DNA from: Geitlerinema sp. PCC 7407
GTDB lineage: Bacteria; Cyanobacteriota; Cyanobacteriia; PCC-7407
Reading direction: 5' to 3'
Assembly: GCF_000317045.1 (NCBI RefSeq)
Contig: NC_019703.1
Span: 918,501 to 982,500 of the forward strand
Length of the DNA: 64,000 nucleotides
The notes beneath the pieces are model-generated. The model had not been told where the DNA came from, ran no database searches, and worked only from the letters and a program-made list of their open reading frames with translations. Numbering within the stretch: the first letter of the stretch is position 1; each line of letters begins with the position of its first letter. Below, piece by piece: positions 48,023-58,703 of the stretch. The translations under genes and the position numbers were made by a program.

Positions 48023-50413
48023 TTAAGTCTGAAGCAGGGCTTCGCTGAGGGGCAGCGTGAACCAAAATTTGGTTCCCTGCCCTCGCTGACTTTCGACCCC
48101 AATTTCACCGCCGTGTGCTTTTATAATTTGTCGACAGAGATAAAGACCGAGGCCGATGCCGGTTAAGTGGCGGCTCTCGTGGCCCCGATAGTAGGGATTA
48201 AAAAGATTCGCGGCTTCCTCGGCGGAAAGGTTCATGCCGACGCCGTTGTCTGCAACGCTGCAGCGCAGCCGGTCTACTTCGGCGATCGCCCTGACCGAAA
48301 CCTCGATGCCGGGCGGATTGTGCTTGAGGGCATTGGTCACCAAGTTGTCAAACACTCGCCAAAGCTGATGGCTGTCGGCGTCAATGAGCGGCAGGGTCGC
48401 TGGGACGAGGTTGACACAAGTAGCCTGATTTTTGGCGATGACTGGCTCTAAATCCTTCAAAATTGAGACAATCAGCTCGCCTAGCTGCACTGGCTCTGGT
48501 TGCAAAATGATCCCGGTTGCTTCGCTGGCGTGAACCTCTAGCAAAGAATTAATGAGTGTCAGCTGGCGATCGCTGCTTTGGACCATGCGCTCCAAAATGC
48601 TCCGAGAAACCCGCACGGTTTCCTGAAGCGCGGGCTTCTGGGCATCTGGCTCCTCGCTTTTGAGCAAATTCTTGAGAACCAGCAGCATTCCCATCACGGG
48701 CGTGCGCAGGTCGTGGGAAACCGCGTGCAGGAAAACATCCTTGAGTCGATTGACCTCCTGAAGCTCCTGCATCTTTTGCTGTAGCTGGGCGGTACGCTCT
48801 TCAACTTGGCGCTCTAGGCTGGCATTGAGCGTCTGAACCTGTTCGTAGAGCTGGGCTTGCTGAATAGCGATCGCCACCTGCGTGGCCAACTGCTGCAGCA
48901 GCGCAATTTCAGCAGGCTGCCACTGGCGAGGGCCTGTGCACTGGTGAGCGACGAGAAGTCCATAGAGCTGTCGCCCCAGCATGATCGAAACGCCGATCGC
49001 TGCCTTCACTGCATAGGTTTTCAAAAACTCTAGCCTGCCGGAACTGTTGGGCTCTAGCTCCAGTTCTTGCAAATCCTCCATCACATGCACAGGCTGATCC
49101 TGAAACAGGGCCTGAATTTCCTCCAAAATTGAATCCTCTGCCACAGCCTGCCCGAGGCAAGATTGCTGGCCAGGCACAACAGCCTCGGCGATCACCTGCC
49201 CTCGCATGTTGGACCCCAGATAACTGATCAAGACCCGGTCTGCCTGCAAAAACTTCTGAACTTCATCGACTGTCCGGTTGAGAATCTGCTCAAGATCAAG
49301 AGACTGGCGAATTCGGAGGGCGATTTCACCCAACAGCCGTTCCCGCTCGCTAGATAGCCGGATGGCCTCCTCCGCTCGCTTGCGCTCGGTGATGTTGTTG
49401 ATCACCGACAGCAAACAGGATTGCCCTTCGACGTCGATGACCTCAGCTGAAAAGAGCCCGGTAATGCTTTCCTGAGTTCTGCGCACGCGAAACTCGCACT
49501 CTTGGTTGCGGACAGATCCTCGCTCGCGCAGCTGCTGAACAATCTGCTCCCGGTCTTCTGGGTTGGCCCACAGGTTCAGCTCGTTGGTGGTGAGCCCGAT
49601 GACTTCTTCGCGCGTAAAGCCGGTGTTTTCGAGAAAGCTGTCGTTGACTTCGATGACCCGGCCTTCGTTGAGGGTGGTGATGGTGACTGAATCTGGACTG
49701 GCCCGAAAGGCTTTGGAAAACTTTTCCTCTGAGAGGCGCAGAGCGGCTTCGGCTTGCTTGCGCTCGGTGATGTCGATACCGCTGCCGATGATGTACTGGG
49801 GCGCGCGATCGCCGGGCCGCAAAACGGTGTTGGACCAAGCAATCAGCCGCCGCTGACCGTCCTTGGTTTGCCAGTAGCTCTCAAATTCGCTGGGAAAGTT
49901 GCCGGATTTTAGGGCCTCGAAAACGGCTTTGACAGGCTCGATTTCTTCAGGAACGAGAAACAAGTCCCAAAACGGAATGCCTTGCACCTCCGAAAAGCGA
50001 TAGCCGGTGGTTTGTTCACAGGCTCGATTGAACCGGATAATGCGCCCATCTTGATCCAAAACAACAACCAGGGCACCAGCGGTTTCTAGGACGGCTGAGA
50101 CAAAATTTCGCTCAGCTTGGAGCTCGGCGATCGACTGCTGTAGCCGACGAGAGATCCGCCGAAACGAGAAGAACATGCCGGCGATCGCGCCGCCAATGCC
50201 TGACAGGAGCAGCACCTCCCACAGCCGCCACAAAGTCCGCGTGTTGTCGACGGACAGTGCCTGAAGACTCATCGAAAAAAGAACCCCTGCTAGGACCAGG
50301 AGAAAAAGACCGCTCAAAAATAAAAATCGCAGCAAATTTTGCTCCGAGATGAGCGGAAAGGCCAGGGAAGGAGAAAAACGCCATTTCGGGGGAGTCGGGC
50401 GACGGTGATTCAT
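48023..50413 (-). CDS. PAS-PAS-GAF sensor histidine kinase
   Basis: 796 residues from the ATG at 50413 (MNHRRPTPPKW); the open frame to 50566 adds 51 residues with little support. Two N-terminal membrane helices (about 30-50 and 65-85), a PAS (about 100-220, VLDQDGRIIRFNRACEQTTG), a second PAS (about 235-355, ending VINNITERKRAEEAI), a GAF of the cyanobacterial type (about 375-555), a coiled coil, HisKA with His in FLHAVSHDLRTPVMGM, and HATPase_c ending LTGIGLGLYLCRQIIKAHGG. No bilin-type Cys in the GAF. No response regulator is adjacent. Confidence 0.88.
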   Translation of the reverse strand: MNHRRPTPPKWRFSPSLAFPLISEQNLLRFLFLSGLFLLVLAGVLFSMSLQALSVDNTRTLWRLWEVLLLSGIGGAIAGMFFSFRRISRRLQQSIAELQAERNFVSAVLETAGALVVVLDQDGRIIRFNRACEQTTGYRFSEVQGIPFWDLFLVPEEIEPVKAVFEALKSGNFPSEFESYWQTKDGQRRLIAWSNTVLRPGDRAPQYIIGSGIDITERKQAEAALRLSEEKFSKAFRASPDSVTITTLNEGRVIEVNDSFLENTGFTREEVIGLTTNELNLWANPEDREQIVQQLRERGSVRNQECEFRVRRTQESITGLFSAEVIDVEGQSCLLSVINNITERKRAEEAIRLSSERERLLGEIALRIRQSLDLEQILNRTVDEVQKFLQADRVLISYLGSNMRGQVIAEAVVPGQQSCLGQAVAEDSILEEIQALFQDQPVHVMEDLQELELEPNSSGRLEFLKTYAVKAAIGVSIMLGRQLYGLLVAHQCTGPRQWQPAEIALLQQLATQVAIAIQQAQLYEQVQTLNASLERQVEERTAQLQQKMQELQEVNRLKDVFLHAVSHDLRTPVMGMLLVLKNLLKSEEPDAQKPALQETVRVSRSILERMVQSSDRQLTLINSLLEVHASEATGIILQPEPVQLGELIVSILKDLEPVIAKNQATCVNLVPATLPLIDADSHQLWRVFDNLVTNALKHNPPGIEVSVRAIAEVDRLRCSVADNGVGMNLSAEEAANLFNPYYRGHESRHLTGIGLGLYLCRQIIKAHGGEIGVESQRGQGTKFWFTLPLSEALLQT

Positions 50414-50706
50414 GGCAAAAGGGGGCGTCGGCGCTGAGAAGGAAAGCGTAGCGCTGAAAAGGGGCGATCGCAAATGTGTCCAAGACTCTCCCTCAGAATA
50501 AAAGCCAAAACGGAGCGATCGCATCCGTTGCCCACAAACTCTTCCCCCAAAAGCGAACCTAGCCACAAAGTGCCAGGAACTACAATGGGGTTAGCCCTTG
50601 CCGCTCGAAAATCACCGCGCTGTCGCTGTTTTAGGAAATACTTAAACGCGGCGGCTCTGTAGCAGCGCGTAGGGGTCAATCACGTAACTTCCGACGGGAG
50701 ACGGAC

Positions 50707-51993
50707 ATGGTGCCAAATCCTGCCGTTATGAAAGCGGTTGAGCAACTCAATTACCGCGCTACGGTTGGGGATGTCGCAGCCCAGGCTGGCTTGGATATCA
50801 AGGTAGCTCAGCGAGAGCTATTGGCCTTGGCCAGTGATGCGGGCGGCCACCTGCAGGTGGCGGAGTCTGGAGACATCGCGTATCAATTTTCGAAGGATTT
50901 TCGCACAATCCTGCGCAACAAGTACTTTCGGCTGCAGCTCCAAGAGTGGTGGCAAAAAGTCTGGCGGGTGCTGTTCTATCTCATCCGAATTTCCTTTGGC
51001 ATTGTTCTTGTTGCCTTGATAGCGCTGACGCTGCTGGCAATTATTGCGATTGTCATGAGCCTGAATCGCGATGGAGACGGCGACTCCAGCAGCGATAGCG
51101 ACTCAGGTAGTGGCTTTGGGCTGCCGCGCGTTTGGATTACCCCAGATTTGTTCTGGTTCTTTGATCCAGGCTATGGCTACGAGGCGCGCCCGGAGCGCCA
51201 GCAGTCTGAGAGCGGCATGAATTTCTTTGTGGCGATTTTTTCCTTCCTCTTTGGGGACGGTAACCCCAACGCGATTCTAGAAGAGCGTCGCTGGAAGCTG
51301 ATCGCTACGACCATTCGCAATCATCAGGGAGCAGTCGTAGCGGAGCAAATTGCCCCCTACCTCGATGAACTGGGAGATCGCAGCGCCCAATCGACCGAAG
51401 ACTATATGCTGCCGGTGCTGCTGCGCTTTGACGGTCGCCCGGAGGTCAGTCAGGAGGGCGGCCTGATCTACCACTTCCCAGAGCTGCAAACCATGGCTGC
51501 TCAAACCCGTACCCAGTCAGTAGCGGCTTACCTCAAGGAGATGTCTTGGCGCTTTAGCTTGGCCTCGTCGGGTCAGATCATGGGAGCGATCGCCCTGGGC
51601 GGTACCCTGCTGGTACTCTCGCTGGTTTTGGGCAGCCTCATTGCTGAAGCGGCCGTTTCCTCCAGTCTTTTTGTCCTGCTGTTCCGCGTTTCTCTGGGCT
51701 ACAGCGCGGCCTTTTTGACGATTCCCCTGGTGCGCTACTTCTGGGTGCAGTGGCGCAATGCCAAAGTGAACGCGCGCAACGAACAGCGGCAGGCACGGGC
51801 GATCGCCCTCAATCGCGCCACCCCTGAATTGCAGCACAAGCTCGACTATGCCCGCACCTTTGCCGCAGAAACGGTGGTTGATGCCAAGAATCTGGCCTAC
51901 ACGACCGAATCTGACCTCATTGAGCAAGATATCGAGCGTAAGGATCAAATCGACGCTGAGTGGCAGCGCCGCCTTGAGGCTCGAGATTCCTAG
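50707..51993 (+). CDS. Cyanobacterial membrane protein of unknown function
   Basis: 428 residues. The first 80 residues look like a winged-helix-type fold (YRATVGDVAAQAGLDIKVAQ); helices cross the membrane near residues 90-118 (FYLIRISFGIVLVALIALTL); an acidic Ser/Asp linker follows (DGDGDSSSDSDSGSG, about 121-137); then a soluble middle part and two to three more hydrophobic segments (about 285-350), and a charged C-terminal tail with KLDYARTFAAETVVDAKNLA. I do not know a function; the layout suggests a sensor or assembly factor. A GTG-proximal ATG at 50707 follows GGGAGA. Confidence 0.65.
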   Translation: MVPNPAVMKAVEQLNYRATVGDVAAQAGLDIKVAQRELLALASDAGGHLQVAESGDIAYQFSKDFRTILRNKYFRLQLQEWWQKVWRVLFYLIRISFGIVLVALIALTLLAIIAIVMSLNRDGDGDSSSDSDSGSGFGLPRVWITPDLFWFFDPGYGYEARPERQQSESGMNFFVAIFSFLFGDGNPNAILEERRWKLIATTIRNHQGAVVAEQIAPYLDELGDRSAQSTEDYMLPVLLRFDGRPEVSQEGGLIYHFPELQTMAAQTRTQSVAAYLKEMSWRFSLASSGQIMGAIALGGTLLVLSLVLGSLIAEAAVSSSLFVLLFRVSLGYSAAFLTIPLVRYFWVQWRNAKVNARNEQRQARAIALNRATPELQHKLDYARTFAAETVVDAKNLAYTTESDLIEQDIERKDQIDAEWQRRLEARDS

Positions 51994-52110
51994 TGGCTTG
52001 AGGATGCTAGCTCAGGCTTTGGCCGCAGGCTTCTCTCAACCGCTGAAGCTCTGCTGATAGGTTTGGAGCCTCCGAAGAGACAGCGCAAAAGCGCAGAGCA
52101 AAAAATCAAA

Positions 52111-52143
52111 AATAGGCGCGATCGCCACTGGATCGCGCCTATT
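52111..52143. terminator. Bidirectional terminator containing a HIP1 octamer
   Basis: AATAGGCGCGATC (52111-52123) and GATCGCGCCTATT (52131-52143) pair perfectly over 13 bases with a 7-base loop, flanked by an A-run before and a T-run after. A HIP1 octamer occupies 52118-52125. It lies between two convergent genes and suits both. Confidence 0.85.
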
Positions 52144-52200
52144 TTTTGTGAATTTCAAAGCAATTGGGACTGAATGCCCAAAAGCATCCCAAAACAAGAC

Positions 52201-53391
52201 TTATTCAACTTTAATCGCCGACAGCAGCGTGTTTTGGTAGTAGTGGGACAAAATCGTCTGATAGTCTTTACCCTGCTTGGCTAGGTTGTAGGCGCCCCAC
52301 TGACTCATGCCAATGCCGTGGCCCCAGCCGCCGCCTCGGAAGACGAACACCGACCCACTGGCGGCCTTCGTGCGATCGCTGCCGGCCGCCACTGAAAAGC
52401 GGGTGCTCTTGAGCCCTAGGGCTTGGCGCAGCGCGCTGCCGCTGAGGGTTCTTTCGCCCCCCGTACCCCGCACCCGCACCGACACCATCCGTCCTTCGGG
52501 CGTCTGCCGCACTGGCGCGATATCGAGCACCGTGCCCACGCCGGAGATCAGATTGCCCAGCTCGGCATCCGAGAAAGCCACTTCCCACTGGGCATTTTTA
52601 TTTTCAGGAATATTGTCGAAATCCTGCACCGCCCGCAGATACTGGCGGGGCTCGCTCCAGACATCTTCGACATTCGCTGTGTAGCCGCCCGAAGACGAGT
52701 GGAAGACGGCTTCAATAATCTGGCCGTTGTAAGTCAGGACTTGGCCTGCTGTACCGCTGACCGCCGCAACGGTGCTAGGCGCCTCTTTGCTGACGCCCTC
52801 ATACACCTGCCATGACTGGGTGTCGCCAACGTCAAAAACGGTATTACCGGCGGTTTTGCGCTGATAGAGCGCGTAGGAGCGAGCGGCTACTGCCTGGGCC
52901 TTGAGGGCTTCGAGGGGCCAGCTGGGGCTCATCTCGCTCCCGAGCACGCTGTAGAGATAGTGCTCCAGGTCCACGTAGTTAACGGCGGTGAGGCCTCCGC
53001 TGCTGGGAACTAGCAGCACTCGACCCCGATACCACTTGTCGCCGATCCAAACGAGGCCGTTTTCGCCCGAGGGCTCGATCCACAGGGCGGTGTTTTGCCA
53101 GCGATCGCCCGAACCGTCGCTCAGGACAATCCCGCCGCCCTGGAGCCTCGCTTCAAACCCATTCATCCCGGCGATTTCGCCGAGGGTCTCGCCACTCGCA
53201 GTGCGTACCGTCGCGGCGGTCGAGCTGCCTACTAGAACCTGGGATGTGTCTTCTTCGATGGCGACCCGTAGTTCGAGAGCGGCCCGAGCCGGGGCCATGG
53301 TGGCGAGCCACAGCAGCACTGAAAGCCAGGCGTGCTTGCCAACGAGCTTGGCTGTATTGAGGGGGAGGGAAGACAACCAACCAAATCTCAT
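52201..53391 (-). CDS. SpoIID/LytB-domain exported protein
   Basis: 396 residues from the ATG at 53391, with GAGGAG 10 bases upstream; the frame to 53451 is longer but not needed. A signal peptide (KHAWLSVLLWLATMAPARA, cleavage before ALEL) precedes a SpoIID/LytB domain: LEHYLYSVLGSEMSPSWPLE, LKAQAVAARSYALYQRK, FHSSSGGYTANVEDVWSE and the C-terminal GGGWGHGIGMSQWGAYNLAK. Sporulation SpoIID is a peptidoglycan lytic transglycosylase; relatives in cyanobacteria are thought to act in the periplasm on the cell wall. The role here is inference from the family. Confidence 0.85.
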   Translation of the reverse strand: MRFGWLSSLPLNTAKLVGKHAWLSVLLWLATMAPARAALELRVAIEEDTSQVLVGSSTAATVRTASGETLGEIAGMNGFEARLQGGGIVLSDGSGDRWQNTALWIEPSGENGLVWIGDKWYRGRVLLVPSSGGLTAVNYVDLEHYLYSVLGSEMSPSWPLEALKAQAVAARSYALYQRKTAGNTVFDVGDTQSWQVYEGVSKEAPSTVAAVSGTAGQVLTYNGQIIEAVFHSSSGGYTANVEDVWSEPRQYLRAVQDFDNIPENKNAQWEVAFSDAELGNLISGVGTVLDIAPVRQTPEGRMVSVRVRGTGGERTLSGSALRQALGLKSTRFSVAAGSDRTKAASGSVFVFRGGGWGHGIGMSQWGAYNLAKQGKDYQTILSHYYQNTLLSAIKVE

Positions 53392-53730
53392 GCTTTCAAC
53401 GCTCCTCAAAAATGGAAGGGAGTGATTTTTTATCAGGATGGGCGATCGCACAGCAGCCCCAAATTGGGTGAGCTTGGAGCCGCTTATTAAGGATGTTTGG
53501 GGGGCGTCAAAGGTTCCAGGAAATCCCCAACCTTTGGGCGTTCCATCATCCCCTTACTACGCTATCTGGGGTCCCTGCGTCCGCACAAAATCTGACCGAG
53601 GGACCACTTTCTTAACTGGAATACTATACCAGCAGATGTTGTTTGCAATCGGCATGGCCATCCTTTGGCGAAGGCATCTGTGCCACCATAGGGAGAGCTT
53701 TTGTTCACTGTTGCTTCCTTGTTTTCAGCC
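53392..53730. other. Intergenic region between divergent genes
   Basis: 339 bases between the SpoIID-domain gene (minus) and RNase Z (plus). It contains a HIP1 site near 53442, a 7-base inverted repeat AAAGGTT/AACCTTT (about 53509-53537) and an AT-rich tract with ACTATACC near 53622-53630 that could be part of the RNase Z promoter. No convincing open frame. Confidence 0.5.
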
Positions 53731-54690
53731 GTGCAAATCACCTTTCTTGGTACGAGTTCTGGGATCCCTACCCGCGCCCGCAACGTCTCTAGCGTGGCTC
53801 TCCGCCTGCCCCAGCGGGCGGAAATGTGGCTGTTTGACTGCGGCGAAGGAACTCAGCACCAAATTTTGCGCAGCGATCTCAAGGTCAGCCAGCTGACGCG
53901 CATTTTTGTCACCCACATGCACGGCGATCATGTCTTCGGGCTGATGGGGCTGCTGGCAAGCTGCGGCTTGGCGGGCAACACAGCGCGGGTAGACCTCTAC
54001 GGGCCGCCCCGCCTCGAGGAGTATTTGCGGGCCTGCGAGCGCTATTCCCACACCCATCTGTCCTACCCGGTGCAGGTGCACATGGTCGAACCCGGTCTGG
54101 TCTATGAAGATGATGAATTTCGGGTGTTCTGCACGCTGCTGAAGCACCGAGTACCAGCCTTTGGGTATCGGGTGGAGGAGAAGGACCGGCCGGGACGCTT
54201 TGATGCGGAGCGGGCTGCGGCGCTGGGAATTCCGTTTGGGCCGATCTACGGCCAGCTGAAGCGGGGTGAGGTGGTGACGCTGCCCGATGGACGCCAGGTG
54301 CGGGGGCACGATTTGTGCGGGCCAGATCAGCCAGGTCGCAAACTGGCATACTGCACGGATACGGTGTTTTGCGAGGAGGCGATCGCCCTAGCCCAGGATG
54401 TCGATGTGCTGATCCATGAAGCCACCTTCTCCCACCGAGATGCGGAGATGGCTTTTCAGCGGCTGCATTCCACCTCGACCATGGCGGCCCAGGTGGCCCT
54501 AGCCGCCCAGGTACAGCAGCTGATCATGACCCACTTCAGCCCCCGCTATGCGCCCGGAAATGCCATTCAGCTCGAGGACTTGCTGGCGGAGGCGCGGGCG
54601 ATTTTTCCCCAGACTCTCATGGCTCACGACTTTTTGACCTACGAGATTCCGCGCCGCGAGCCGTCGACTTTGACACCAGCGCGCGGCTGA
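53731..54690 (+). CDS. rnz: Ribonuclease Z
   Basis: 319 residues from GTG at 53731 ([20 protein letters not shown]), the start conserved in this family; a TTG at 53701 is 10 codons upstream and less likely. The zinc motif [15 protein letters not shown], then [10 protein letters not shown]-type segment and [16 protein letters not shown] with [10 protein letters not shown] are present. It cleaves tRNA precursors at the 3' end. Short (ELAC1-like) form. Confidence 0.96.
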   Translation: MQITFLGTSSGIPTRARNVSSVALRLPQRAEMWLFDCGEGTQHQILRSDLKVSQLTRIFVTHMHGDHVFGLMGLLASCGLAGNTARVDLYGPPRLEEYLRACERYSHTHLSYPVQVHMVEPGLVYEDDEFRVFCTLLKHRVPAFGYRVEEKDRPGRFDAERAAALGIPFGPIYGQLKRGEVVTLPDGRQVRGHDLCGPDQPGRKLAYCTDTVFCEEAIALAQDVDVLIHEATFSHRDAEMAFQRLHSTSTMAAQVALAAQVQQLIMTHFSPRYAPGNAIQLEDLLAEARAIFPQTLMAHDFLTYEIPRREPSTLTPARG

Positions 54691-54697
54691 GCCAGCA

Positions 54698-55432
54698 CTA
54701 GGAATTCCAGGCGGGGTGGTTCATGAGCGCTTCCATCATCCGAACGCCGCGCAGCTGATTGGTCAGGGGCAGATGGCCGCGAGGGGCGCTCAAATCCCAG
54801 GTAAAGCCGCCGGGATAGCGGGTCCAGGTCCGGCCGTCCTTCCAGCCGATTTTGGGCCACAGGCGATCCCAGCTGCGGCTGACGCCAAACCAGAGCTCCC
54901 GCTGGACGGAGAAGCCGAATTTACCTTCGGAGTAGACTTGCCACAGGCGATCGACGGTTTGCAGGTCGGCGATGGGAAAAGAGTTGACTTCGCTGAAGTA
55001 GACCCACTTGCGCCGCATGGCAATGGGGCCGGCGAGTTCACAAAACTTCTGGAGGGTGACGACGTCCGCTTCTTGGAAGTTTTGGGCAGCCAGCAGGTTC
55101 TCAAGGGGAAGATAGTCAATCTGCTGGTCTGAGGCACGGGGCATGACGCCGTTGGGAAATTCTTTCTCGAGGCTGTCGAGGGCGATCGCCGACCCGGAGG
55201 CGACCAAAAGCTGGTGCGCTTTCCCGACGGCCGGCGTGACGGGGTTGTCGCGCTGCGATCGCAGAAAGTCTAGCAAAACCATGAGGCCCGCCTCCCCAAA
55301 ATTTGCTAGGTCCTGGATCACCGGTAGCCAATTTTTTTCAGGCTCAGATTGCAGCTTTTCTCGAAGAACGGTGACCTGATCCATAGTGTTGGTGACAGAA
55401 TTTGATCCGCAATGGGTGGAGGGGCTACTCAT
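54698..55432 (-). CDS. gun4: GUN4-domain protein (chlorophyll biosynthesis regulator)
   Basis: 244 residues if started at the ATG 55432; an ATG at 55384 (MDQVTVLREKL) would give the 228-residue form close to the usual length, and neither has a clear ribosome-binding site. The N-terminal helical bundle (VIQDLANFGEAGLMVLLDFL) is followed by the GUN4 core: IDYLPLENLLAAQNFQEADV, KWVYFSEVNSFPIADLQTVD, FGFSVQRELW and the C-terminal FTWDLSAPRGHLPLTNQLRG. GUN4 binds protoporphyrin IX and Mg-protoporphyrin and stimulates magnesium chelatase. Converges on RNase Z with 7 bases between stops. Confidence 0.93.
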   Translation of the reverse strand: MSSPSTHCGSNSVTNTMDQVTVLREKLQSEPEKNWLPVIQDLANFGEAGLMVLLDFLRSQRDNPVTPAVGKAHQLLVASGSAIALDSLEKEFPNGVMPRASDQQIDYLPLENLLAAQNFQEADVVTLQKFCELAGPIAMRRKWVYFSEVNSFPIADLQTVDRLWQVYSEGKFGFSVQRELWFGVSRSWDRLWPKIGWKDGRTWTRYPGGFTWDLSAPRGHLPLTNQLRGVRMMEALMNHPAWNS

Positions 55433-55637
55433 AGTCGGTGGAAATTCATCCATAAATTCAACACTATCAAGAGTTATGCACCTGTGACCGTCTTCTTGGG
55501 GGGAGTTGTTTGGATCATCCGGCGATCGCGATCGCCTCAGGCCCCTTGCTCTAGACCGCGGCCCCGGCTCGGACGCTGGTGAGCCCAAGGGTCTGGGATC
55601 ATCGCTCGGTGGGGTCGAGGGCGCTGATGAAGAGCGG

Positions 55638-56156
55638 CTAGAGCACAGGTGGATGAGCGATCGCCCCGGCCAAGATCTGCTGGACGATCGCGCTGGTTGA
55701 ACTGGGAACTTCGACCTGAATCAGCTCGATGTGGCCGCCGTAGGCCTGCACTGCCGGCGCTTCGGGCAGCTGAGAAATCTCGTAGTCTCCGCCCTTGATG
55801 TAGATTTCGGGCCGTAGGGCCTCGATCAGGCGCGTCGCGGTAGTCTCCTCAAAGAGAACGACGCCGTCCACTGCCCGCAGCGCCGCTAAGACCTCGGCCC
55901 GCTGAATTTCTGGAATGATCGGCCGCTGCGGAAAGCCGGGACGGGCGGGCTTGATTGCTTGCACCGAGCGATCGCTGTTGAGACCCACCACCAGCGCCCG
56001 ACCCCGACGTCGGGCAGCTTGGAGATAGCGCACATGGCCAGCGTGGATCAAGTCAAAGCAGCCGTTGGTAAACACCAGAGGACGCCATCGCTGGGGATCG
56101 GCCTGGATTTGGGCAACCAGCGTTTCGAGCGTGTACAGACCAGACATCCCAGACAT
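55638..56156 (-). CDS. RfaE2-like nucleotidyltransferase (heptose-phosphate type)
   Basis: 172 residues from the ATG at 56156 (MSGMSGLYTLE). Nucleotidyltransferase fold with VFTNGCFDLIHAGHVRYLQA (the HxGH nucleotide motif), VVGLNSDRSVQAIK and the conserved EIYIKGGDYEISQLPE, resembling the adenylyltransferase domain of HldE/RfaE2 (D-glycero-beta-D-manno-heptose-1-phosphate adenylyltransferase). The kinase half (RfaE1) is not fused here. Cyanobacterial LPS usually lacks heptose, so the true substrate could be another sugar phosphate. It follows the REC-LuxR gene by 33 bases on the same strand. Confidence 0.78.
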   Translation of the reverse strand: MSGMSGLYTLETLVAQIQADPQRWRPLVFTNGCFDLIHAGHVRYLQAARRRGRALVVGLNSDRSVQAIKPARPGFPQRPIIPEIQRAEVLAALRAVDGVVLFEETTATRLIEALRPEIYIKGGDYEISQLPEAPAVQAYGGHIELIQVEVPSSTSAIVQQILAGAIAHPPVL

Positions 56157-56189
56157 CACTAGATTCAAAGATTCAACCCTAAACCTGCC

Positions 56190-56858
56190 CTAATCCTCCG
56201 CCATCTCCTCGCTGGGAGGGCGATAGCCCCGCTCGTAGGCGTAGCGAATGAGCTGCGAGCGATTTTCGAGCTGAAGCTTGCTCAAAATGTTGCTCAGGTG
56301 GGTTTGGACCGTACGGGGGCTGACAAAAAGGCGATCGCCGATTTGCTTGTTGGTATAGCCCTGAATCACTTCCCAAAAAACCTTTTCCTCGGCGGGCGTC
56401 AGCGGCAGCGGCTGAGGAGGGTGCTCCTCGGCGCCATTGGGGCTGCGGTCAGACTGCTGGATGAGCCGGACAATTTCTGCGTGGGTGCGGCGCGATCGCT
56501 CCAATTGCGCCTCGATCTTGGCCACCAGCTCTCTCGGCTCAAAGGGCTTGAGCAGATAGTCATCGGCGCCAATGTGATGACCCTGCACCCGGTCATCTAG
56601 CTCTCCCTTACTCGAGAGAAAAATAAACGGCACCAATTGTCCGGCCCGGGTGGCCCGCAGACGGCTACAAAACTCAAAGCCATCCATCTCCGGCATCATC
56701 ACGTCAGACACCACCACATCGGGCGGATTGTCTTCAAACACGCGCAATCCATCTAGCCCTGAAGCAGCAACTTGAACTGCAAAACCTCTATTTTCCAAAT
56801 AACGACTTAAAGCCGCCCTGAGAGCTGCATCATCGTCGACAATTAAAATTCGCTTCAT
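56190..56858 (-). CDS. Response regulator, REC-LuxR (NarL/FixJ) type
   Basis: 222 residues. Receiver domain (about 1-120): RILIVDDDAALRAAL, Asp in VVVSDVMMPEMDGFEF, Ser in FIFLSSKGELDDR, Lys in YLLKPFEPREL. LuxR-type HTH (about 150-215): LTPAEEKVFWEVIQGYTNKQ and QIGDRLFVSPRTVQTHLSNI. A DNA-binding transcription regulator; the cognate kinase is not adjacent. Its family in cyanobacteria resembles Ycf29-like and NblR-like regulators, which I cannot separate by eye. Divergent from icd. Confidence 0.9.
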   Translation of the reverse strand: MKRILIVDDDAALRAALSRYLENRGFAVQVAASGLDGLRVFEDNPPDVVVSDVMMPEMDGFEFCSRLRATRAGQLVPFIFLSSKGELDDRVQGHHIGADDYLLKPFEPRELVAKIEAQLERSRRTHAEIVRLIQQSDRSPNGAEEHPPQPLPLTPAEEKVFWEVIQGYTNKQIGDRLFVSPRTVQTHLSNILSKLQLENRSQLIRYAYERGYRPPSEEMAED

Positions 56859-57030
56859 TCGAAATCTCGCGCAGACGTCAAAGACGGTGACTATCTCTTT
56901 GGCAGTTAGCAGGCAGTCTGGCCTGGCCTAACTCCATTCTGCGGCAAGTCTGTTGCAATTCAACTGATCGTCAAACAACCGCAAAATCAAACTTTCAGGC
57001 TCTAGGGGTCAGGCAACTGCCAAGCTCAGA

Positions 57031-57069
57031 GTAAAACTTGTTGCGACTGATTCTGCTGAGCGGTATTCC
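57031..57069 (+). promoter_or_regulatory. Weak NtcA-type promoter candidate upstream of icd
   Basis: GTA (57031-57033), 8 bases, TGC (57042-57044; consensus TAC, one mismatch), then 19 bases to TATTCC (57064-57069) as a -10-like element, some 74 bases before the icd ATG. Spacing is close to NtcA class II sites (about 20-24 bases). Match is partial, so low confidence. Confidence 0.3.
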
Positions 57070-57143
57070 AAAGCGAAACACGAAGGAATCCCGCAGTGTA
57101 AGATCTACCCGGTCTATATGAGCGCTGAAAGCTAGGAGCCGCG

Positions 57144-58574
<1,431 letters not shown>

Positions 58575-58602
58575 AGCTCACGTCTAGGGGGCCTGCAAAG
58601 CC

Positions 58603-58632
58603 CCATGTGGGAGGCGATCGCCTCCCACATGG
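58603..58632. terminator. 30-base perfect palindrome centred on HIP1
   Basis: CCATGTGGGAGGCGA (58603-58617) is followed directly by its exact complement (58618-58632), so the 30 bases form a perfect palindrome whose centre is GGCGATCGCC. It lies between the convergent icd and Ser/Gly-rich gene, 28 bases after the icd stop; it would fold as a hairpin in either RNA with a few central bases unpaired. No U-run. Confidence 0.7.
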
Positions 58633-58703
58633 AGTTGTCTAGATCAACCGTCCCGTGTGGGGCGCTCTGGCCTCGCTACAGCGCCTCACCCTGTATGAAC
58701 CTG

